Source of the DNA: an uncultured Muribaculaceae bacterium
GTDB lineage: Bacteria > Bacteroidota > Bacteroidia > Bacteroidales > Muribaculaceae
Reading direction: 5' to 3'
Assembly (NCBI GenBank): GCA_910586175.1
Contig: CAJUIJ010000007.1
Span: forward strand, 1-32,286
DNA length: 32,286 nt
In this document: in pieces, positions 17,601-24,670 of the stretch
Position numbering within the stretch: the first letter of the stretch is position 1
Layout of the letters: each line of letters begins with the position of its first letter
The notes under the pieces: generated by a model
Databases searched by the model: none
What the model saw: the letters and a program-made list of their open reading frames with translations, nothing else
What the model was told of the DNA's origin: nothing
Made by a program: the position numbers and the translations under genes

Positions 17601-17738
17601 GGAGAGCAATACACAGTGGCCACCATTGACGGTGTCGTGATGGCAACGGGCAGAGCTTCAGGCAGAGTGACCCTAAACGTCCGTGCCGGTGTATATGTGG
17701 TCAAGGCCGGCAACCATTACGTCAAGATTGCAATCTGA
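14601..17738 (+). CDS. Secreted multidomain protein with choice-of-anchor-J, Fn3 and T9SS tail
   Basis: The 1045-residue protein starts with a signal peptide (MKNYLLAGALLASVAVSAA). The first choice-of-anchor-J (cleaved-adhesin-like) domain spans about 68-208 (IDANDDGSTWGY, DDWLLTPAL, YIGFHG). Fn3-like domains follow at about 221-416, and a second anchor-like domain lies at about 423-586. A CARDB-like domain is at 593-696, a third anchor-J domain at 731-910 (DDWAISPAL, LMLDDFIF) and a short Fn3-like domain at 912-960. A type A sorting-like tail ends the protein (VRAGVYVVKAGNHYVKIAI). Such proteins cross the outer membrane by T9SS and sit on the surface or are released. The protein at 25671-28739 is a paralogue with the same domain order. 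The in-frame ATG at 14469 is rejected because it overlaps the -7 box and lacks a signal peptide. The binding target is unknown. Confidence 0.87.
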   Translation: MKNYLLAGALLASVAVSAAVVHVSQRGITRNLSKRPHVSKNMELGTRAVNSQQQKLNSRQRVQGIGMPWNIDFTTSDLTGFTIIDANDDGSTWGYNVNTNEVEANYSPKDPMDDWLLTPALELVGGRAYTLKFKAACNSQTYPERLEIFYGEQPTVAAMVYPAMEPTVVSDMDFREYSCVIVPRMSGPVYIGFHGISDANMYKLRIKSMGLTEGAVGETPSGVRDLSVSAEDPYSLNATVSFYAPQTTMAGKQLDKIDKITLKRNGTLIKTFTNPQPGAELRHDDTVTEGGRYTYTVCASNAAGDGYVMTYTHAIGGVAPLAPDNVLLKEIQPAGTLHMTWDPVTKDVDGNTIPDGFVRYIVLDNSMEPVADNLTDTQVTFHLAQKEQIFVEMIVAAYTVGGLSQGTMSNIVAAGPAFTKWQESFGNGEIQTIMGYGYEYGYVDQVTWNLADDTTFTGSEFVQEGVKASDGDNGYAFMHCEYRDTGSSLFSGKVQLPAEGPAVSFNIFNQSLENIPDLNKLNIMVSEDGLNWESVESHTVYDLCGSAQGWHPVTIGLHEYAGKVVQIRWQVEVQSFADFLIDAISVGTLPDHDLKVETLGVPSKVAPGEDITLGLGVLNIGAKNADKYAVRLFVNDAVAKEMECTALQAGKRVTVEIPYTVSPVADDEINVRAEVVCDGDVDNANNMSKAYTLKVEQPRHPYVSDLDGSVDDKGVVSLSWSRPYVETYTPGKLEDFESGEDFAHSFGDWIFVDRDGLQVGNLTPSTIPGIEAGVTTASFFVVNGDQPHFTGTLKAHSGQKYIASMFSYYGEMTDDWAISPALNGAAQIISFHAKSKEEYYADTMEVYYSLGSTNPDDFIKVSTVEKVPGEWTEYNVPLPTGAKRFAIRSHSNNGMMLMLDDFIFADASAPIGLDLENYNIYCDDVKVGTVTGNVTEFSHPSTIGTHVYAVTASYKGMGESKSSNKKIIENTVDSGLDAVDADSSITVSASNGLMTIDGLTGEQYTVATIDGVVMATGRASGRVTLNVRAGVYVVKAGNHYVKIAI

Positions 17739-17787
17739 TGCAAGGATAGTCACAGAAGCGTCACACGCTATTGAAGTCATCTAAAGA

Positions 17788-17854
17788 CTTTCTTTATTAT
17801 AGGTCGCGCACAAAGTTGCACATATACTTTGTGCGCGACCTATAATAAAGAAAG
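17788..17854. terminator. Perfect 29-bp stem-loop after the 14601 gene
   Basis: Arms 17788-17816 and 17826-17854 are perfectly complementary over 29 bp with a 9-nt loop (TGCACATAT). The stem centre is GGTCGCGCACAAAGT. It lies 50 bp after the stop and is the likely terminator, although the U-run is weak (CTTTCAATTTCATTTTT). An internal shorter hairpin GCACA/TGTGC is shared with 13722-13738. Confidence 0.65.
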
Positions 17855-17971
17855 ACTTTCAATTTCATTTTTACTCTCGTAAATTTACGATATCACTGAC
17901 AGACCCATCACGGGTCAATTCATGATATTCAGTTAGTCTTTCAAGCAGCCTATTGGCACAACATAAATTGT

Positions 17972-18017
17972 GGCAATTTCACTCGGCAAATTATAGCGAT
18001 TCCACTGCCAAACTTGC
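17972..18017. repeat. Pair of 23-bp tandem units
   Basis: Two 23-bp units (17972-17994 and 17995-18017) match the array at 13370-13471, including CACTGCCAAACTTG. Both loci are preceded by TATTGGCACAA and both have a module A copy nearby. Nothing else recognisable fills 17855-18044, apart from CACGGGTCAATT at about 17909, also shared with the first array. Confidence 0.65.
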
Positions 18018-18044
18018 AGCGGACTATAACCTTGCTCTATATAG

Positions 18045-18096
18045 GAAGACAGGGTCGCTTCGCGACACATATCCGGCTTTGCCGGAACATATTTAT
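18045..18096 (+). repeat. Module A copy, left of the MORN cassette
   Basis: GAAGACAGGGTCGCTTCGCG and the second mini-hairpin (TCCGGC-TTT-GCCGGA) are intact, with one loop change. It pairs in inverted orientation with 20091-20142, so the two copies bracket the two genes between them. Confidence 0.8.
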
Positions 18097-18153
18097 TTAA
18101 GCCTCAATACACACTTACATAAGATTTTAGTATCACATATTTCCAATGCTTCC

Positions 18154-19341
18154 TTAATAAGAAACGGAGATGTCTTCGTATCTTGACTTTTGTATATCTA
18201 TACCTTTCCGTTTTGCCTTAAGACGAATGCTCTTCATCTCTCTTTGAGCCTCCCGTAGAGATTTTTTTTGCGAAACATAGTTACCGGGACTAAGAGATTG
18301 GACATTCGAACCACCTGCATCCTCTCCTTTACTTTTGGCACGAACGCCTGTATTTGTTAACGAATTATAATGTTTTTCCGCCGTTTTTGCCCAATTAGAA
18401 TACTGCATAGGTAAGCTCGATCCGCTTTGACTTCCTGACATTCCATAATTTGACATGCTTGAAGGATCAGACACTGCCTGATAGAGATTAACAACACTTG
18501 CAGCGCAATTTGCAGCCGATCCTATTATTTCGCAAGCGGTAGCAAATCCGCTCATAAACTTCTGAAGACGCGAAGAGAACCCTCCTCCACGCTCCTCATA
18601 TGCAGCCACGGCCCTTTCTGATTGGGCTCTCATTGAATCAACCATCTGCATTTGAAGTCGCTGCTCCGCCTCCTTAAGGTCTTTATAATTCTGAGAGGAA
18701 CTTTGAGGTATGGCTTCCCCATTTCTTACAAAAAATGATTGCCATTCTCCATCGGGAGCAATGTTGACTGACAAACCTGCAACATTGTTATTTCTGAATC
18801 TTCCAATCCAAAGGCTCTTATCCACTCCACAGATGAATGCCTGACCATCGAGAGTTGTGTCGTTCACTTCAGTAAAAATATATTGTCCGTCTCCAAGATC
18901 AATATTTACAAACCTATGATTATCACCAATTTGGTCAGTTATCAAGTTTGAGATTGGCTTGCCATCTTTAAAATCGCCCCTATACAAGAGCTTTCCATAG
19001 TCATCATAACACTTCCCCAAACCGTGAGGTTTGCCATCCTTTACTTTACCTACATAATAGGCAGTAGAATCAAAATATTGCAAGAAGCTCGCATTTGGAG
19101 CTACAATTATTCCGGTTCCTGTTGTTGCATTCTCTTGAAATAAACCGACATAAAAGGAACCGTTTTCTTGCAAAACCATGCCGTAGCCCTTACGCCACCC
19201 GTTGATTGTTTGTCCTTTATAATCACCGTTGGCTCCTTGCTCCATACATTCGGTAAGCAATAGCCAAGGCCACCTGTCGGCAATTGTTGTAAAAGCTGAC
19301 AGCATGGCCAATGCTACTACACATAATCTACTCCTCCACAT
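18154..19341 (-). CDS. Secreted MORN-repeat protein
   Basis: The 395-residue protein has a hydrophobic N-terminus that looks like a signal peptide (LCVVALAMLSAFTTIA). MORN-like repeats run from about 35 to 210, for example GDYKGQTINGWRKGYGMV, YYVGKVKDGKPHGLGKCY and YRGDFKDGKP. A short coiled coil (about 218-250) follows, then a Gly/Ser-rich stretch, and a very basic end rich in Lys and Arg. MORN repeats mediate membrane or protein contacts, and in Bacteroidetes their function is mostly unknown. Its start overlaps the end of the upstream gene by 14 nt, so the two are translationally coupled from the promoter at 19986-20017. The pair sits between inverted module A repeats. No sorting tail is visible. 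The function is not assigned. Confidence 0.75.
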   Translation of the reverse strand: MWRSRLCVVALAMLSAFTTIADRWPWLLLTECMEQGANGDYKGQTINGWRKGYGMVLQENGSFYVGLFQENATTGTGIIVAPNASFLQYFDSTAYYVGKVKDGKPHGLGKCYDDYGKLLYRGDFKDGKPISNLITDQIGDNHRFVNIDLGDGQYIFTEVNDTTLDGQAFICGVDKSLWIGRFRNNNVAGLSVNIAPDGEWQSFFVRNGEAIPQSSSQNYKDLKEAEQRLQMQMVDSMRAQSERAVAAYEERGGGFSSRLQKFMSGFATACEIIGSAANCAASVVNLYQAVSDPSSMSNYGMSGSQSGSSLPMQYSNWAKTAEKHYNSLTNTGVRAKSKGEDAGGSNVQSLSPGNYVSQKKSLREAQREMKSIRLKAKRKGIDIQKSRYEDISVSY

Positions 19342-19957
19342 ATTGAGATACCTGGTGAGTCTTTTTATCTTTCAAACGTTTTTTCCCAATTTCTTCAGAT
19401 AATCGCTGCAACTGGAGGTTGGGCATTTCGTTTCCATTGTTATCCATTTCCTCTTTAATTGCTTTTGAATCCTTTAAACTTGCTTTTGAATTATATAAAA
19501 TGTCAGAATTTAAATTAGCCATTTCAACTCCGACATAATATATCCCACCATCTTCAATATCAAGTGTCGTCTCAAGCTTTGAAGAAAAAGGCGCGCCCGT
19601 GGATGGGTGATTCCCCGATGCCTCTACAATAAATAGAGTTGGCCCCTCGGATTTCAGCACGCATTTCTTAACAGCAGGAAACATTATGTCCATCTCCTTG
19701 ATTACAGGTATTTGCAGATTAGGATTTTTCTTCAACAATTTCTCCACTTGCTTTTCATTAGAATCAATATGCTGCATGATGTCTGTTTTGAAATCCCCAG
19801 CATCTATGCCATTTACCGATAATGTCGTTGTAGATTTTGTATCCATAGACGGCATGAATACATATACTGTACTTTCTGCATTTGACACCAAAGGGCAAAT
19901 CAGTGATGAGAGCAATAAAGATGCACCCAATTTCATTGTTCTTGTTAACATGGTCAT
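19328..19957 (-). CDS. Secreted protein of unknown function, partner of the MORN protein
   Basis: The 209-residue protein begins MTMLTRTMKLGASLLLSSL and has a signal peptide ending near VSNAES. The start could instead be the Met at residue 8 (base 19936), which gives a more usual signal peptide. No Cys lipobox follows, so it is probably periplasmic. The mature part has a beta-rich section at about 85-155 (GPTLFIVEASGN, IYYVGVEMANL) and a Lys/Glu-rich helical C-terminus. I do not recognise the family. It is the first gene of a two-gene operon with the MORN protein, with a good promoter about 30 bp upstream. Both genes are AT-richer than the adhesin-like gene at 14601, and the pair is bracketed by inverted repeats, which is consistent with acquisition as a unit. 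Confidence 0.7.
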   Translation of the reverse strand: MTMLTRTMKLGASLLLSSLICPLVSNAESTVYVFMPSMDTKSTTTLSVNGIDAGDFKTDIMQHIDSNEKQVEKLLKKNPNLQIPVIKEMDIMFPAVKKCVLKSEGPTLFIVEASGNHPSTGAPFSSKLETTLDIEDGGIYYVGVEMANLNSDILYNSKASLKDSKAIKEEMDNNGNEMPNLQLQRLSEEIGKKRLKDKKTHQVSQYVEE

Positions 19958-19985
19958 AGTCTTGTTGTTTTAGTTTATCATTTCA

Positions 19986-20017
19986 CAAATTTACAAAAAA
20001 ATTTCACTTATAACAAT
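19986..20017 (-). promoter_or_regulatory. Promoter of the two-gene MORN cassette
   Basis: On the minus strand ATTG (20017-20014), a 20-nt spacer and TAAATTTG (19993-19986) fit the consensus. The start point would be near 19980, about 22 nt before the ATG at 19957. Confidence 0.65.
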
Positions 20018-20090
20018 GACCTTTGCATTTAAAAACAATTGTCTGGAATGTCTGCTCCGATCTGTAGCCACGCAGTTTAATATCTACAAC

Positions 20091-20142
20091 GCGAAACATA
20101 TGTCCCGGCAAAGCCGGATATGTGTCGCGAAGCGACCCTGTC
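20091..20142 (-). repeat. Module A copy, right of the MORN cassette
   Basis: On the minus strand the segment carries GACAGGGTCGCTTCGCGAC and a second hairpin TCCGGC-TTT-GCCGG, with changes beyond it. The same TTT loop variant occurs at 18045-18096 and in no other copy here, so the two flanking copies are each other's closest match. Confidence 0.78.
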
Positions 20143-20170
20143 TCCTTTAATGACTATGAAGATAAGTATG

Positions 20171-21505
20171 CTACCTAAGCAAATATTTTCGTCCCGACTT
20201 TATTATTATGGCACCGGGGGTTACTCCTTTCACACATTTGCCATCTATTTGATAGACTTTACTGTCTTCAAATTCTTTACCATCGATTACCTGATTCAAA
20301 CATGCCATTCCGATACTAAAATCATTTGCAGTAAATTTAGTCTGACCATTCTCTTCACATCTTATAAATCTACCGGGATAATAAATTTCAGACAAGTCCT
20401 CCATCTCATCGCGAGGCATCATATCATTACCTGCATTTGCACCGATTCCTTCTACCCAATATTGCCACTGAGAACCGGTTGCCAGACCCCGGAAAACCAA
20501 TCTGCGGAGAATTACACCATTTACTTCTATATTACCCACTGACATCACTTCTGATTCCGGCACGTCATCAAGTGCTCTTTCACCAACCGACAATCTGAAA
20601 TCAAAACGGGGAGTCAACAAGCCCATATAGCCTCTTTCGTACATCACCCCATCATGCGAACACACTAAAGCTGTCTCTTGTGAATCACTCCCTTCAAGTC
20701 TATAACTCACTTTCTTGCACATCACATGCTCGAACTCCTCTGAGTCCTCAACTTTTTGATGCACATATACTTCATTTTGTCCTTTACCCTCATAATATGC
20801 AGAACTATAAATCCATTCCTTGCCATCAGGATAATATAAATTATCAGGAACAAAAGTGTCGGTGTCAAATACATCCACAGAGAACGTCACATTGCCTTTT
20901 GGCTCATAATATGACTGTAATTCAAGGAAACCGGGATTTTCCCATTTAGTATCAGACAGCCACAACCTATCTGCACCTATACGATATATCCAATTCGACC
21001 TTTTGTCAGAACTCATAGCCCCTGTGGCACATCGTTTCATCAGTCTATCTTCCGGATAAATATAATCAACGGTATTGACTTGCCACTTTTCACCACAATA
21101 GAGCATTTTGCCGTTTTCCTTTTTATTAAAATTCAACAGCTGCACAAATTCTTTAGTCTTATCACTGTAAACATATATCTCAGCATCCCATTCATATGCT
21201 GCAAATCTTCGCTCCAATACTGATGGGCCTTCTGAAATAACCTGTATAATCTTACACGGCTGATCTACGCGCACAATATCGCCATAATAGTCAAGGTAAT
21301 ATGATACGGCTGTATCACCTATCACCCTGGCAGTCTCCTTATAATCGGAAGCAATACCATCTACATTATGACGCACAAATGTCCACTCTTGGCCGTCACA
21401 AAAAAACGAACGTCCTTGAGAATAATCGTCATACCGATATCCGCCTGATGCCAACCCGGGACACAAAATAGCCAAAGCCGTAATAAATAATGATTTGAAT
21501 TTCAT
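20171..21505 (-). CDS. Secreted protein of unknown function with T9SS-like tail
   Basis: The 444-residue protein has a signal peptide at about 1-20 (SLFITALAILCPGLAS). The body is rich in Trp, Tyr and acidic residues and repeats a pattern around EW-x-Y/F (GQEWTFVRHN, GKEWIYSSAYYEG, SQWQYWVEGIG), which suggests a repeated beta fold. The last 30 residues (KVYQIDGKCVKGVTPGAIII, then KSGRKYLLR) match the type A sorting tail pattern, in which a DGK turn is followed by G-x-Y/I-I-x-K-x-G and a basic end. It is therefore likely exported by T9SS. I do not recognise the main domain, though similar short secreted proteins are common in Bacteroidales. The gene stands alone, and no consensus promoter was found in the 186-bp gap upstream, which contains a large inverted repeat. 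Confidence 0.75.
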   Translation of the reverse strand: MKFKSLFITALAILCPGLASGGYRYDDYSQGRSFFCDGQEWTFVRHNVDGIASDYKETARVIGDTAVSYYLDYYGDIVRVDQPCKIIQVISEGPSVLERRFAAYEWDAEIYVYSDKTKEFVQLLNFNKKENGKMLYCGEKWQVNTVDYIYPEDRLMKRCATGAMSSDKRSNWIYRIGADRLWLSDTKWENPGFLELQSYYEPKGNVTFSVDVFDTDTFVPDNLYYPDGKEWIYSSAYYEGKGQNEVYVHQKVEDSEEFEHVMCKKVSYRLEGSDSQETALVCSHDGVMYERGYMGLLTPRFDFRLSVGERALDDVPESEVMSVGNIEVNGVILRRLVFRGLATGSQWQYWVEGIGANAGNDMMPRDEMEDLSEIYYPGRFIRCEENGQTKFTANDFSIGMACLNQVIDGKEFEDSKVYQIDGKCVKGVTPGAIIIKSGRKYLLR

Positions 21506-21574
21506 AGAATGCCGGTTACTTTTATTTAAGCGAGTGTATCATAATTATTATCCAACCTGACTTGGAACAAAAAA

Positions 21575-21650
21575 GGAACGGCGATTTCCAAATCGCCACC
21601 GTTGTCAAGACGCGCCAAGATAGCTTGAGCGATTTGGAAATCGCCATTCC
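21575..21650. repeat. Nested inverted repeat between two secreted-protein genes
   Basis: Arms 21575-21596 and 21629-21650 are complementary over 22 bp with one G-U-compatible mismatch. Each arm is itself nearly palindromic (GGCGATTT-CC-AAATCGCC). The DNA can form one long cruciform or two small hairpins. It lies 42 bp after the stop at 21692 and may act as that gene's terminator, although no clear U-run follows. Confidence 0.7.
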
Positions 21651-21691
21651 ATTTCACCAATAAGGTTCTATTATGATATACGTCTCTTAAA

Positions 21692-23791
21692 TTATTTAAC
21701 TAAAACTTTTTCAGAATGTCCATTATATGACACTATGTAGATACCTTTCATAACAGGTATTGACATGGAGCCTTTATTCACAAATTTAGCTATCGAGATT
21801 CCATCTAACGATGAAATTGCAACAACACCATTGCCTTCCACAATAATATTAAGGTCATTTACACTAATAGAAAATTCAGACACTGGAACTACATCAATTT
21901 TTGAGAGTACACCTTTCTTTATGCTGAAATTGTCAACCATCAGAGTCGACATATCCATATCACTGCATGCGTGAATTCCTGCATATACGACACAATCGGA
22001 AGGAGCCACGAATTTTCCACTGACGCTGGTGAAAGTGGCCGGAACATCTTCATCTCCTGCCACCAATACTTCCGACATGCCATCGGCAGTAGGTTCATAG
22101 CCCCATGAGATTCCCAACTTTTCAGGATAACGTGAATTTTGAGATTTGGCATCGACCGACACCGTATACTCATAATCCTTCTCAATCTTGAAAGGAGGAG
22201 AAATCAGCCAGTCATCTTTCGCATATGATTTGTCATAGCTGATTGACACATATCCACTGCTCTTTGACCAGACCCAACTTTTAGAACTTGGTTCACAATT
22301 TATATTTGTAAGACTATTAAAATCCTCTTCAGTAGAAAAGTCGTTATCATATGGCAGTGATACAGACCCCAATGTCCATGCCGAAGATGATGAGGCTGCC
22401 GAAACTTGATCTCCATTCACGGCAACAACAGAATAGCTGTACGAACACATGCCGGCTTCGGGTTCCTCCACATCTTCTTCATACACATTTATCTCAATAC
22501 CTTCTGCTACCGTTTCGTCTTCACCATTTATCTTGCGTATAACGTTATATTTTACATCCCCGATATAACCAAGGCCATCTACCACTTCACTGACAATATC
22601 CCATGATACCATCATTTTGCCGTCTGAATAAGTGAGGGTCACATCTCCGGGAGCAACCGGCACTCCATAACCTACATAGGCTTCATATTTTACTGTCGGA
22701 CTTTTTCCGACCTCATTTTCAAGATATACAATCACAGAAACGAGTCCTGACGCATTAGCTGTAAATGGAACGGCCACGTTATTTTGGCCAAAGGCCGCAG
22801 TTCCTGTTACAGGTTCACCTTCACCTACAGTAACTGAATACGTCACCTCACCCTCTGCCGGGGTGTCATCAAAAGTAGTTGCAGGAATATCAAATACCAC
22901 AGATCCATCGAGCGAACCATCCACTAAATCATAGTGCACGTTGGCCGGAGCGGCCGGGGCTGCATCTTCAGCGGCTGATTTGGGAACAAAAAGACCCATA
23001 AGCTGAAGATTTTCCGGCACATCCAAAACTTTTGTAGCTTCAGCTGTTGACGTATTGACTTCATAGACGGCACTACCTTCGGCATTCTTAACTGCCCAGT
23101 AGAGCTTACCTGTCTTAAAATCAAAAGCCGCCGAACCATTCACCGTTGGCTTTACACCCGTCTCACCGACAAGTGTCATTACCCCGGTATTCTTATCCAC
23201 CTTGTTAAGTGAGCCTCCATACGTAATTACCCAAAGTTGATTGTCTGCATCAAATGCAATTCCGTGCCATTTGTTGTCTGCATCCGAACAATCTATTGTC
23301 ACATCTTTCATATCGGTGCCGACTTGCACTTGCACATATCGAGTGCTCCATGAGGCCCCCGGGGTAATTTTGGCAATCCGATAATTCGAACCGTAATTTT
23401 TTACAAATCCATATATCAAATTTGTTTCGACATCATATGAATAATCAGTAGACAATACTGACGAAGCGCCTTGTCCATCACTTTCAACAGATTTCCACGG
23501 AATTTCCGACGTATCGAAAGTATATGTCTGCGAACTGTAACCGCTCATCCATATTTTAGACATATAATATTTACCATCATTATAACATCCTCCTCCACTT
23601 GCAGCATAACTGGTGGCATATGCAGGATTAGTCAATATAGTTTTACTTCCATCGGATGTAATTTCATACACAGCACCTTGTGAATCTGAAGTGAGCAAAT
23701 TGCCGGCCACGACCAACGGACGAGCCTGCAACGATGCAGCCCCAACTATCATAGCAACGGCTGTTAAGCATACATTGTAAAATTTTGCCAT
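21692..23791 (-). CDS. Secreted protein with propeller-like, Fn3, choice-of-anchor-J domains and T9SS tail
   Basis: The start at 23791 gives MAKFYNVCLTAVAMIVGAAS, a clean signal peptide. The in-frame ATG at 23839 would put 16 polar residues before it and lies beyond the terminator-like hairpin. The 699-residue product has a propeller-like N-terminal half (about 20-285, with GAVYEITSDGSKTI, WHGIAFDADNQLWVITYGG and GKLYWAVKNAEG). Fn3-like domains follow at about 290-475, and a choice-of-anchor-J domain at 478-624 (KDDWLISPPF, VYAGIHACSD, VDNFSIKKG). A type A sorting-like tail ends MKGIYIVSYNGHSEKVLVK. It is probably placed on the cell surface by T9SS. It lies downstream of the FISUMP gene, separated by a hairpin, and could be partly co-transcribed. 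The ligand is unknown. Confidence 0.85.
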   Translation of the reverse strand: MAKFYNVCLTAVAMIVGAASLQARPLVVAGNLLTSDSQGAVYEITSDGSKTILTNPAYATSYAASGGGCYNDGKYYMSKIWMSGYSSQTYTFDTSEIPWKSVESDGQGASSVLSTDYSYDVETNLIYGFVKNYGSNYRIAKITPGASWSTRYVQVQVGTDMKDVTIDCSDADNKWHGIAFDADNQLWVITYGGSLNKVDKNTGVMTLVGETGVKPTVNGSAAFDFKTGKLYWAVKNAEGSAVYEVNTSTAEATKVLDVPENLQLMGLFVPKSAAEDAAPAAPANVHYDLVDGSLDGSVVFDIPATTFDDTPAEGEVTYSVTVGEGEPVTGTAAFGQNNVAVPFTANASGLVSVIVYLENEVGKSPTVKYEAYVGYGVPVAPGDVTLTYSDGKMMVSWDIVSEVVDGLGYIGDVKYNVIRKINGEDETVAEGIEINVYEEDVEEPEAGMCSYSYSVVAVNGDQVSAASSSSAWTLGSVSLPYDNDFSTEEDFNSLTNINCEPSSKSWVWSKSSGYVSISYDKSYAKDDWLISPPFKIEKDYEYTVSVDAKSQNSRYPEKLGISWGYEPTADGMSEVLVAGDEDVPATFTSVSGKFVAPSDCVVYAGIHACSDMDMSTLMVDNFSIKKGVLSKIDVVPVSEFSISVNDLNIIVEGNGVVAISSLDGISIAKFVNKGSMSIPVMKGIYIVSYNGHSEKVLVK

Positions 23792-23809
23792 AATATTATT
23801 TTTGAAAAC

Positions 23810-23855
23810 AATCACTTGTCGGAATACAGTATAATCCACTATCCGACAAGTGATT
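23810..23855 (-). terminator. Terminator-like hairpin after the FISUMP gene
   Basis: A perfect 14-bp stem (AATCACTTGTCGGA with TCCGACAAGTGATT) has an 18-nt loop and is followed on the minus strand by GTTTTCAAAAA. It lies 33 bp after the stop at 23888 and 19 bp before the next start. Confidence 0.6.
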
Positions 23856-23887
23856 CACTATCTAATCTTCTCTCTATATTCCTATTA

Positions 23888-24670
23888 TCATTTGGAAGTA
23901 ACGGCACGAACGGGAAAGCCCAGATAACGGCCTTTGAAATCAACTGCAAGGGTCTTATTTACACCGTACCCTTTCATGCATAGAGCATTTGCATAGAGGC
24001 AACTTGGCTGATAAAGAGACGATGTCCAATAATTCAGTTCTTCACCCCCATAATATATCGTTGTGAGGAAGCGGTAACCGGCCATCGGCAGGAATATGCT
24101 ATTGCCACTCGGGCCTGTGAATTTATAACCTGCCACACCATACTCTTCGTTGCCTTCATCAAGTTTTTCCACCTCGCACTTCTCTATCAGTTCGCTCATC
24201 TCGGACTCGGTAGGCATTCTCCAATTACTACCATATGCAGCAGTTGCAGCATCGTCCATCGGTTCAAGCGTATAGATATAATCAGGGATACCGGCATCCT
24301 GCGTATTACAATATTTTATAAAATAATCAATGAAGTCATCGGGGTCAGCGAAATCCGGATCCTGATAAGGACATGTAAGCTTGTTGTATTTCTCTTCCGG
24401 ATTATCTACGGTCGATGCCCACATGAAATAACTTCCATATTCTTCCGGAGCAGTAGCACCCACATTGAAAGAGGCCCATTTTACCGAAAGACCCATATCT
24501 ACTGATTCAGGCACATCATCATATGTCGCCACTTTATCCAACTCCGTATATGGGATTTTTGTTATTTTGCCATCCTTTGTATAAATTTTGAGACCCTGTG
24601 CAGCGGTTGTTGCAGGGATAATAACAAATGCAGAAACAGCTACTATGCTTAAAAGATTTTTTATTTTCAT
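23888..24670 (-). CDS. Secreted FISUMP-domain protein
   Basis: The 260-residue protein has a signal peptide at about 1-24 (ending TTAAQ). A short linker contains LKIYTKDGKITKIPYTELDK, a segment common to Bacteroidales proteins that pair with sorting-tail partners. From about 55 it carries the fibrobacter-succinogenes-major-paralogue (FISUMP) domain: VDMGLSVKWASFNVGA, EYGSYFMWAST, WRMPTESEMSELIEKC, FLPMAGYR, YWTSS and GFPVRAV. The fold resembles C-type lectins and formylglycine-enzyme-like domains, and its function on the surface is unknown. The start codon overlaps the upstream stop as ATGA (24670-24667), which indicates translational coupling with the 172-residue protein. No T9SS tail is present, so it may be a partner of the upstream tailed protein. 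The gene is intact and of normal length. Confidence 0.85.
   Translation of the reverse strand: MKIKNLLSIVAVSAFVIIPATTAAQGLKIYTKDGKITKIPYTELDKVATYDDVPESVDMGLSVKWASFNVGATAPEEYGSYFMWASTVDNPEEKYNKLTCPYQDPDFADPDDFIDYFIKYCNTQDAGIPDYIYTLEPMDDAATAAYGSNWRMPTESEMSELIEKCEVEKLDEGNEEYGVAGYKFTGPSGNSIFLPMAGYRFLTTIYYGGEELNYWTSSLYQPSCLYANALCMKGYGVNKTLAVDFKGRYLGFPVRAVTSK

Noticed and set aside
20120..20542. 140-residue open frame on the plus strand
   Set aside because: It begins inside module A and runs antisense to the tail of the 20171-21505 gene.
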